This document shows, piece by piece, positions 1 through 5,456 of a stretch of 44,956 bases of DNA. The position numbers were made by a program, and so were the translations under genes. The notes under the pieces are model-generated. The model worked only from the letters and a program-made list of their open reading frames with translations, did not search any database and was not told the DNA's origin. The DNA lies in contig CAKQJZ010000006.1 of NCBI GenBank assembly GCA_934247875.1, positions 1 to 44,956 of the forward strand. The letters run 5' to 3'. The stretch comes from an uncultured Spirochaetales bacterium. GTDB taxonomy: Bacteria; Spirochaetota; Spirochaetia; Sphaerochaetales; Sphaerochaetaceae. Numbering within the stretch: position 1 is the first letter of the stretch; every line of letters starts with the position of its first letter.

Positions 1-42
1 TTCAAGCCGATTGATGTCTATATGGAGAAGACTGAGGCTTAA
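1..42 (+). CDS. C-terminal end of a gene cut by the window edge
   Basis: Frame 1 is open from the first base and reads FKPIDVYMEKTEA followed by a TAA stop. Only 13 residues are visible, too few to assign a family. I infer a real gene end because it lies on the window edge and ends in an ordinary polar tail, but a chance open frame of this length cannot be excluded. Confidence 0.4.
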   Translation, partial: FKPIDVYMEKTEA

Positions 43-338
43 ACATATCGGTAAAATGGTGCATGATTGTGATTAAAGGATACAACAAATCCATGGAGGC
101 AATATATCCTCTAATAAAGAATAAAACCAATACTGCAATAAGGAATGCAGAACAACTTGAAAAGCGTGCAATAAAAAAGGTCTATGAGCCTCACACTGCG
201 GATTTTTCTCCGACAACTGATGTCTACAGAATTTTTCAATTGGTACCAGGGCTCAATATTTAGCTCTGAATCTTTTGGCATGTAATCCATAGTTCGGCAT
301 TCTTGCCAATAACATCTGAAAGTGAGAAAACGGTTCTA
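43..338. other. Gap with no supported gene
   Basis: A 66-codon open frame runs from 63 to 263 on the plus strand (begins MIVIKGYNKSME, ends LVPGLNI). It has no Shine-Dalgarno sequence before its ATG and resembles no family I know, so I do not call it a gene. It may be a decayed fragment. No clear terminator for the gene ending at 42 is visible; a weak 4-bp hairpin (GGCA/TGCC) lies near 294-306. Confidence 0.3.
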
Positions 339-345
339 TTAGCGT

Positions 346-381
346 AAAAAAAAGGCACCTTCAACTATTTGCCAAAGATGC
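346..381 (-). terminator. Rho-independent terminator after tRNA-Val
   Basis: Read on the minus strand, the 7-bp stem GCATCTT/AAGGTGC (one G-U pair) is followed by C and then eight Ts. It begins five bases after the tRNA 3' end and so defines a short monocistronic tRNA transcript. Confidence 0.75.
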
Positions 382-385
382 TTGA

Positions 386-457
386 TGGGCGATGCCAGGA
401 TTGAACTGGCGACTTCCACGATGTCAACGTGACACTCTCCCGCTGAGTTAACCGCCC
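386..457 (-). tRNA. tRNA-Val (anticodon GAC)
   Basis: The minus strand folds into a complete 72-nt cloverleaf. Acceptor GGGCGGT pairs with ATCGCCC, the D stem is ACTC/GAGT, the anticodon stem TCACG/CGTGG has one wobble pair, the loop is TTGACAT with anticodon GAC, and the T arm is GCCAG-TTCAATC-CTGGC. The discriminator base is A and CCA is not encoded (the next bases are TCA), so CCA must be added by nucleotidyltransferase. A promoter lies just upstream and a terminator just downstream. Confidence 0.96.
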
Positions 458-469
458 TAGTGTACCGAA

Positions 470-498
470 AATATACTTGAAAAGTGAAACTTATACAA
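470..498 (-). promoter_or_regulatory. Sigma-70-type promoter of tRNA-Val
   Basis: On the minus strand a -35 box TTGTAT (493-498) is separated by 17 bp from a -10 box TATATT (470-475). The predicted start lies a few bases before the mature tRNA 5' end at 457, as expected for a solitary tRNA gene. Confidence 0.7.
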
Positions 499-573
499 GA
501 TGGATTATCTTTTTTTTCATACACCTGGGAAGAAAAGCAGCTTTTATGTTATTCTCATTAACAGGAGAAAACT

Positions 574-762
574 ATGGCAACTATATATTCAATCAAGGAA
601 ATGAAGACTCAAAAGGATGAAGAAGAAGTAATGAAGGCTCTTGAAGAGGCTGGAATTGAATATGAGAAAGCAAAAGATGGAAAGCTTAATATCCCTGATG
701 GGCTCAAAAACAATCAAAAGCTTCTGAATATCATAGAAAACCTTGGATTTAAGCTGAAATAG
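574..762 (+). CDS. Small acidic/lysine-rich protein, unknown function
   Basis: This is a 62-aa protein (MATIYSIKEMKTQKDEEE...NLGFKLK) with a good Shine-Dalgarno sequence (ACAGGAGAAAACT before ATG). It is rich in Lys and Glu and has no signal peptide, membrane helix or cysteine. The first half looks helical and charged, and the second half ends in a hydrophobic-polar alternation (LLNIIENLGFKLK). I do not recognise the family. It stands alone between the divergent tRNA promoter region and a structured non-coding stretch. The strong ribosome-binding site and codon use like its neighbours support a real gene. Confidence 0.6.
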   Translation: MATIYSIKEMKTQKDEEEVMKALEEAGIEYEKAKDGKLNIPDGLKNNQKLLNIIENLGFKLK

Positions 763-774
763 CTTAACACTTTG

Positions 775-810
775 CAAAAAAGATGGTCTAAGAAGAATCC
801 TAGGCCATCT
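775..810 (-). terminator. Minus-strand intrinsic terminator with no gene upstream of it
   Basis: The stem AGATGGTCTA/TAGGCCATCT (781-790 with 801-810, one G-U pair) is followed on the minus strand by six Ts and GC. On the plus strand no T-run follows, so it is not a proper terminator for the 62-aa gene. No minus-strand coding sequence exists between it and position 1102, which suggests that it ends a non-coding RNA. Confidence 0.6.
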
Positions 811-972
811 CAAATAAAGGGGGAAAAAAATAAAAATCTATTAGCTTTCGCTTTTATGATTTAATGATACCCATAATATTTGTTGAAAAAATACAGGCAA
901 TGTGAAGAGTTTGTGAAGTTATGAAAGTAGCCTATCCCAAGGAGGTTAAGGATAGGCTACAAAAAGGGAGAT

Positions 973-1014
973 ATGAAAAAAACTACTTCTCGTTTGCTAT
1001 CTATACTCTACTAA
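973..1014 (+). CDS. Possible 13-aa micro-ORF
   Basis: It reads MKKTTSRLLSILY with a TAA stop, preceded by AAAAAGGGAGAT, a plausible ribosome-binding site. The sequence looks like the first third of a Sec signal peptide, so it may be a leader peptide or the remnant of an exported protein. It follows the strong hairpin at 927-960 directly. There is no independent evidence of translation. Confidence 0.2.
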   Translation: MKKTTSRLLSILY

Positions 1015-1102
1015 AGAAATATATTGCCTTTATAACGATAAATTGTACTTTTTGTGAATTTTTCAGCTAGCACAACACTATTCATATCAATAATATTTTC
1101 TT

Positions 1103-1651
1103 ATGAAACTTTTGATTGCATCAGATATACACGGATCAGCAACAGATGCTGAGAGATTATATGAGATATTCTTAAGAGAAAAACCTGATTTAGTGCTTCT
1201 CTTAGGAGACCTTCTATACCATGGGCCTAGAAATGACCTTCCAGAGGGGTATCAGCCTAAGAAGGTCATTGAGATACTTAAAGAGATGAAATCTTACATA
1301 GTATCTGTACGTGGAAACTGCGAAGCTGAAGTAGATCAGATGGTACTGCCCTTTTCAGTACTCTCTGAAAGCGCAATAGTCTTTGCAGATAATAAGAAGA
1401 TCTTCATGACTCATGGCCACATATACTCTATGGATAAGCATCCGGAGTCTATTGACGTATTCATGCAAGGCCATACTCATATTCCAGTACTTGAAAAGAG
1501 AGATGATGGAATTATCTATCTAAATCCAGGCTCAACATCTATTCCAAAGAATGGCAGCGCAAAAGGCTACGCAATGTGGCTAGATGGAGAGATAGAGCTC
1601 AGAGAACTCTGGAGTGACAAAGTCATTAAGAGGCTGGGAACTCAAGCGTAA
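1103..1651 (+). CDS. yfcE: YfcE-type phosphodiesterase (metallophosphoesterase)
   Basis: This 182-aa cytosolic enzyme belongs to the calcineurin-like YfcE/MJ0936 family, whose members hydrolyse phosphodiesters with divalent metals; the natural substrate is not known. The full motif set is visible: SDIHG (residues 7-11), GDLLYHGPRN near 35, RGNCEAEVD near 74, THGH near 103 and QGHTHIP near 122. Length is normal for the family. The ATG has only a weak ribosome-binding sequence (AATAATATTTTCTT), so translation may be low. Its last 26 bases overlap the 3' end of the convergent histidine kinase gene, leaving no space for a terminator between them. Confidence 0.9.
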   Translation: MKLLIASDIHGSATDAERLYEIFLREKPDLVLLLGDLLYHGPRNDLPEGYQPKKVIEILKEMKSYIVSVRGNCEAEVDQMVLPFSVLSESAIVFADNKKIFMTHGHIYSMDKHPESIDVFMQGHTHIPVLEKRDDGIIYLNPGSTSIPKNGSAKGYAMWLDGEIELRELWSDKVIKRLGTQA

Positions 1652-3155
1652 CTTTGACGCCTCCATCATTTTCCTTAATAGATACAGTACCACCATGGAG
1701 CTCCATAATCTGGTAGACAATAGAGAGTCCAAGACCTGATCCACCTTCACCTGTTCTTGACTGGTCACCTCTAGCCCAAGGCTCGAAGAACTGAGGCAGA
1801 GGATCTGGAAGTGTTCCATGGTTCTCTACTGTGATGATTGTCTTATCTGGAGTCTGCTCTGCTTTGAAAAGCGGAGAACTATCATCACTCTTATATGAGA
1901 CAGCATTCTTGACTATCTCTAAAAGCGCACGTGAAAGAAGTGCAGGGTCTGCGCTGAGCGTAAGCTCTGGAGGGAACTCAAGCTTGATATTGTAGCCGCC
2001 GCTTTGAAGCACTTCATCAGCTGCATTTATAAGCTCTATCTGAGTCTTCTCGCATTTAGCATCTGGACTTAAAAGATATGAGTAATATGTAACGCTTGAT
2101 ATCCTTGATTTCAGCGTATCATTCTCACTCTTTATTGCGCTGATAAGCGTATCATTGATAGGGAATATTCCATCTACTGCACCATTCAAGAGCAGATTCA
2201 TGCTTGTTACTGGTGTATTGAGATCATGAGAAATATTCTTGATCCACTCCTTTCTGGACTCTCCATGGCGCTTAAGGTCTTTAGCAAGCTTATAGATTGA
2301 TTTTGTGATATCTTCATATTCTTCAATCTTTGTTGCAGGAAGTGATACGTTATACTGTCCTTCAGATAATTCATCAAGCGCTTTCTGAATATCTCTTACA
2401 ACACGCTCATTACGCTTTGATACATAATATGCAAGTAGTATTGATATGAGAATTGCGACAGGAATAGTGCATGAGAAGCCTTTGAGAAGGTTATAGACTA
2501 CGAACTTAGTCGGATTATAATAATCGAGGTTATAAGCAATGACATCGATATATGCACTAGGCTCGCCATTCATAGAAATAAGTACAGAACCAGCAACATC
2601 AGCCTTCTTGATTGTTGACGGATAAACAACGAGCTGGGTCTTTCTGCTATTTGAAAGCTTATTGAACTCGATATCTGTAACTATCTTGCTATCTCCTGCT
2701 CCAACAGTTGAGAGTGCTATCTCATACTTTGGAGAATCAAATGAATACGTAACAGTAGAGTTCTCAGACTCGACGCTTGCTTTGAATCTGCCAGTATTAT
2801 TATGTGCAGTATAGTAGCTGTTGATATTTGTTGATGATGTAAGCTGAGGCACAGGAATGCCACGCGAATTGAAGCCCAGCGTCAATGCAACATCGCCATT
2901 TGCATCTCTGATAATAAGGCCAGATATTCTTTCAGAACTGCTCTGAACCATCAGATTAAGGACACTATCAGATGAGCTTGATTTGAATGAATAAATCGAT
3001 TTCTCTATAGAGTCAGCAAATTCATTCATCACTTCATTTGCCCAGACGCTCTTGATTTTGACATTGATAGCCATAAGCAGAAAAACCTGTGTCAGAAGCA
3101 CAGCAATTATAATCAGGACAATCGATAGAAATAACCTGAAGAACTGTTTTCGCAT
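1626..3155 (-). CDS. Membrane sensor histidine kinase
   Basis: A 509-aa two-component sensor. One membrane helix lies at about residues 9-30 and a second at about 225-245 (VAILISILLAYYV), enclosing a ~190-residue extracytoplasmic sensor region of unknown ligand. A HAMP-like linker follows, then the dimerisation/phosphoacceptor helix with H-box ISHDLNTPVTS, the N-box (EIVKNAVSY) and the G-box (GGSGLGLSIVYQ) of a HATPase_c domain. All catalytic features look intact. Its start codon overlaps the stop of the response regulator gene by one base (TAATG), so the two are translationally coupled. The signal sensed cannot be told from sequence. Confidence 0.9.
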   Translation of the reverse strand: MRKQFFRLFLSIVLIIIAVLLTQVFLLMAINVKIKSVWANEVMNEFADSIEKSIYSFKSSSSDSVLNLMVQSSSERISGLIIRDANGDVALTLGFNSRGIPVPQLTSSTNINSYYTAHNNTGRFKASVESENSTVTYSFDSPKYEIALSTVGAGDSKIVTDIEFNKLSNSRKTQLVVYPSTIKKADVAGSVLISMNGEPSAYIDVIAYNLDYYNPTKFVVYNLLKGFSCTIPVAILISILLAYYVSKRNERVVRDIQKALDELSEGQYNVSLPATKIEEYEDITKSIYKLAKDLKRHGESRKEWIKNISHDLNTPVTSMNLLLNGAVDGIFPINDTLISAIKSENDTLKSRISSVTYYSYLLSPDAKCEKTQIELINAADEVLQSGGYNIKLEFPPELTLSADPALLSRALLEIVKNAVSYKSDDSSPLFKAEQTPDKTIITVENHGTLPDPLPQFFEPWARGDQSRTGEGGSGLGLSIVYQIMELHGGTVSIKENDGGVKVTLEFPAS

Positions 3156-3850
3156 TATTCAGCCTTTCCTGCAAATCTATAGCCATAGCCACGCACAGTC
3201 TCAATCCACTCGCCAGGCTTCAGCTTAGTTCTGATATTCTTTATATGAGTGTCGACTACACGCTCATAGCTTTCAAAAGAGTAATCGAAGCACTCTTCAA
3301 GAATCTGGGCTCTGGTAATAAGATTCGGAGCATTGGATACCAGATAAAAGACAATACGCCACTCAGCAGCTGTCAGATTGATCTCTTCGCCATTGATTGT
3401 CAGACGATGTATGTCATCATCTATTATAAGCTCTGCATCCCCTTCCTTATACTTATAAACTTTGCTCTTAGCGCTATCATCTTTATTGTCGAGTCTTCGA
3501 AACAGTGCCTGGATTCTCAGCACAAGCTCTTTAGGGCTGAATGGCTTTACAATATAGTCATCTGCTCCAAGCTCGAAGCCCAGGATTCTATCTGATTCAT
3601 CTATTCTTGCAGTGAGGAATACTACAGGCAGATTGCTGTTCTTTGCCTTCATTTCCTTAACAAAAGAAAAGCCATCACCATCTGGAAGCATTACATCCTG
3701 TATAAGCAGATTAGGCTCTTTTTTGCTAAAGCCCTCTCTTGCATCTTTTAAGCATTTGTAACCTTCTGCTTCATAGCCAGAAAGTGATAGATACTGAACA
3801 ACACCATTTCGAATTACTTCATGGTCTTCAACTACATATATAAGCTTCAT
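3155..3850 (-). CDS. OmpR/PhoB-family response regulator
   Basis: A 231-aa regulator. The N-terminal receiver domain has the acidic pair near residue 8 (VEDHE), the phospho-acceptor Asp in IQDVMLPDGDG near 53, the conserved Thr in FLTARID and the Lys in IVKPFSPKEL. The C-terminal winged-helix domain (about 135-228) ends RGYGYRF, typical of OmpR-type DNA binders. It is the first gene of the pair with the downstream histidine kinase. An 18-bp perfect palindrome sits eight bases before its start codon and is the obvious candidate for autoregulation, though whether this protein binds it is inference. Confidence 0.93.
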   Translation of the reverse strand: MKLIYVVEDHEVIRNGVVQYLSLSGYEAEGYKCLKDAREGFSKKEPNLLIQDVMLPDGDGFSFVKEMKAKNSNLPVVFLTARIDESDRILGFELGADDYIVKPFSPKELVLRIQALFRRLDNKDDSAKSKVYKYKEGDAELIIDDDIHRLTINGEEINLTAAEWRIVFYLVSNAPNLITRAQILEECFDYSFESYERVVDTHIKNIRTKLKPGEWIETVRGYGYRFAGKAE

Positions 3851-3858
3851 GAACTTAG

Positions 3859-3876
3859 TTTCACTTCTAAGTGAAA
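3859..3876. promoter_or_regulatory. Palindromic operator before the two-component operon
   Basis: TTTCACTT-CT-AAGTGAAA is a perfect inverted repeat with 8-bp arms, ending eight bases before the response-regulator ATG. A second, shorter dyad CGAAA-N6-TTTCG lies at 3907-3922 in the same 97-bp divergent intergenic region. Both could bind regulators of the two-component genes or of the divergent NusG-II/Gx pair. In mRNA the 18-bp dyad would also form a hairpin close to the ribosome-binding site. Confidence 0.55.
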
Positions 3877-3947
3877 ATAAAACAAGAGAAAGCGCATTAA
3901 ATACACCGAAACTACACTTTCGAAAAGAGTTCTGATATACTCAAGGA

Positions 3948-4289
3948 ATGCTGAAAGAGCTTAAAGCTTTAGATATCCTAATACTCTTTTTAACGCTTCT
4001 GATGATATTTCTGTCACTAAAGCTGATAAACAGAAGCGGCGACTATCTGATTGTCGATGCAGATGGTGTACGTTATGAGTTTCCACTCGATAAAGATGGC
4101 ATCTACAGCGTTAAAGGAAGCATAGGAATAAGCAAGATAGAGATCAAAGATGGCAAAGCACGCATGCTCTCTTCCCCTTGCCCTAATAAAAGCTGCATCT
4201 CTTCTGGTTATGGGAATACTATAATATGCCTTCCAAACAGAGTCATTGCAAATATAGGAGATAATGATGTCGACGAAGCAGCATTCTGA
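3948..4289 (+). CDS. NusG domain II-containing membrane protein
   Basis: A 113-aa protein with one N-terminal membrane helix (about residues 9-26, LDILILFLTLLMIFLSL) followed by a small beta domain of the NusG_II type. It carries the family's cysteine pair in SSPCPNKSC and a later CLPNR motif. The family is usually found next to the Gx transporter gene, as here, and often near electron-transport or flavinylation genes, but its role is unknown. The sequence AAGGA touches the ATG directly, an unusually short spacing, and a -10-like TATACT lies at 3936-3941. The transcript may therefore be almost leaderless. The 3' end overlaps the next gene by 26 bases. Confidence 0.75.
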   Translation: MLKELKALDILILFLTLLMIFLSLKLINRSGDYLIVDADGVRYEFPLDKDGIYSVKGSIGISKIEIKDGKARMLSSPCPNKSCISSGYGNTIICLPNRVIANIGDNDVDEAAF

Positions 4290-5340
4290 AAAACGCGTTG
4301 CATATCTTGCGTCTCTTTCTCTCCTCTTTTCTGCGCTTGAGCTCTTTATCCCAAAGCCACTGCCGTTTTTCAAGCTGGGACTAGCAAACATTCCTATAAT
4401 GCTCTCCCTTTCACTCCCTGCAAAAAGCTTCATAGAGCTGATTCTCTTAAAAGCAGTAGCATCATCATATATTTCAGGAACGCTGTTCTCCCCTTTCCTG
4501 GCAATATCGCTTATGCAGTCACTTGGCTCTGCGCTGATTATGAGATGGGTAAAGAAAGCAGCTAATGATCATATATCACTATATGGCGTTTCGCTCATTG
4601 GCGCTGAGTGCTCATCGCTTATACAGCTTTCCCTCGCATCTCTGTATATAGGCCGAGGAGTCTGGAACTATATGCCATTGATGCTTATAGTCTCGCTCTT
4701 TGCGTCTATAGCAACTGCTTACATAGCACTTGCTATAAATATAGAGAAAACGCCATCTCTAAATCAGAATGGAAAAAAAGATGATGAGAGCAACAATAGC
4801 GCAACATATTTGACAATTGGCGCAATATCGATATTCCTGACTAAAGATATTTATTCAGCTCTTGCTGTATTTGCTTTGACACTTATCATGCAAAAGCTCT
4901 CTCTAAGAAAGATAAGAATAGCTCCATATATCTCAATAATATTCTTCATGGCACTCTCTGCTCTATTCACACCAGAAGGAAAAGTACTATTTTCAATTGG
5001 AAATATAAGGCTCACAGATGAAGCATTGAAAAGTGCAATGATCAAAGCGCTGCACCTAACTTCCTCTGTCGCACTATCACAAAGCTACATAACTGAAATA
5101 AGATTCAAAGGCAAAACAATAACTCTAGTAGTTGAATACTTCTATGCACTGCTCTCTTCATTCAAGAAGACAAGCGGCAAACTCAGAGATAGAGTAAATG
5201 AGCTGCTGTCTCTTGATTTTCTTGAAAGCGAAAGAAGCGAGAAAAAGAACAACAACACATTACTTATCAAGTGCTTCACTGTAGTTTTGGTTCTGATTTC
5301 AATTTCATCATTTTTATATTTTTATTTCTTTTCTAGATAA
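4264..5340 (+). CDS. Gx transporter family membrane protein with long C-terminal extension
   Basis: A 358-aa polytopic membrane protein. Residues ~10-165 match the Gx transporter family (also annotated as heptaprenyl diphosphate synthase component I), with the motif FIPKPLPFFKLGLANIPI and several helices. Such proteins are normally about 160-190 aa. Here a further ~170 residues follow after a polar linker (~165-180), with about four more helices, a segment like ECF/CbiQ-type permeases (LTDEALKSAMIKALHLTSSVAL) and a final helix near 340-356. The substrate is unknown. The start ATGATG is preceded by AGGAG and lies inside the NusG-II gene, so the two are coupled. Confidence 0.7.
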   Translation: MMSTKQHSEKRVAYLASLSLLFSALELFIPKPLPFFKLGLANIPIMLSLSLPAKSFIELILLKAVASSYISGTLFSPFLAISLMQSLGSALIMRWVKKAANDHISLYGVSLIGAECSSLIQLSLASLYIGRGVWNYMPLMLIVSLFASIATAYIALAINIEKTPSLNQNGKKDDESNNSATYLTIGAISIFLTKDIYSALAVFALTLIMQKLSLRKIRIAPYISIIFFMALSALFTPEGKVLFSIGNIRLTDEALKSAMIKALHLTSSVALSQSYITEIRFKGKTITLVVEYFYALLSSFKKTSGKLRDRVNELLSLDFLESERSEKKNNNTLLIKCFTVVLVLISISSFLYFYFFSR

Positions 5341-5345
5341 TGTGT

Positions 5346-5372
5346 TATAATGTTTTTGCTACTAAATAGCAA
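5346..5372 (+). promoter_or_regulatory. Extended -10 promoter and dyad upstream of adhE
   Basis: A perfect TATAAT (5346-5351) preceded by TG makes an extended -10 element. It is followed by the dyad TTGCTA-N5-TAGCAA (5356-5372), which lies over the predicted transcription start. The dyad could be an operator for a redox or metabolite regulator. It does not match the usual Rex consensus closely enough to be named. Confidence 0.4.
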
Positions 5373-5377
5373 TAAAA

Positions 5378-5438
5378 CGATAAAAATATATCAAGTTCTA
5401 CTTGACACTCTATGTATGTTTTAAATATATTTTTATCG
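5378..5438 (+). promoter_or_regulatory. adhE proximal promoter enclosed by perfect 14-bp inverted repeats
   Basis: CGATAAAAATATAT (5378-5391) is repeated exactly, inverted, at 5425-5438. Between and across the arms lies TTGACA (5402-5407), an 18-bp spacer and TATATT (5426-5431), so the right arm covers the -10 box and predicted start. A small dyad CAAGT-TCT-ACTTG sits at 5392-5404. The arrangement fits a paired operator, or a leader hairpin if transcription starts upstream. Confidence 0.6.
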
Positions 5439-5456
5439 ATAAATAAGGAGCTAATA

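Larger units (their letters stand above)
775..1034 (-). ncRNA. Candidate small RNA with an anti-Shine-Dalgarno loop
   Basis: On the minus strand a possible promoter (TTCACA at 1053-1058, 18-bp spacer, TATAAA at 1029-1034) would start an RNA near 1022. It would fold an 11-bp hairpin (960-927) whose loop reads TTAACCTCCTTG, containing CCTCCTT complementary to ribosome-binding sites, and end at the terminator at 781-810. C-rich loops that pair with Shine-Dalgarno sequences are a known sRNA strategy, but assigning it here is inference. The same hairpin read on the plus strand would instead show AAGGAGGTT in its loop. Confidence 0.35.
763..1102. other. 340-base gap with two strong hairpins and a 13-codon micro-ORF
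   Basis: The stretch holds a 10-bp stem at 781-810 and an 11-bp perfect stem at 927-960 with the loop CAAGGAGGTTAA. On the plus strand a micro-ORF at 973-1014 (MKKTTSRLLSILY, then stop) follows an AAGGGAG ribosome-binding sequence and looks like the start of a signal peptide. On the minus strand, hairpin order and tails fit a small RNA ending at 775. No conventional gene is visible. Confidence 0.5.

Noticed and set aside
63..263. 66-codon plus-strand open frame near the window start
   Set aside because: It has no ribosome-binding site and no recognisable family; it is reported only as part of the gap entry.
5356..5372. Rex (redox repressor) binding site upstream of adhE
   Set aside because: The dyad TTGCTA-N5-TAGCAA differs in sequence and spacing from the Rex patterns I know, so naming the regulator would be a guess.
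5412..5456. Longer adhE start adding 15 residues
   Set aside because: The extra codons lie inside the promoter inverted repeat and lack a ribosome-binding site, while AAGGAG precedes the ATG at 5457.
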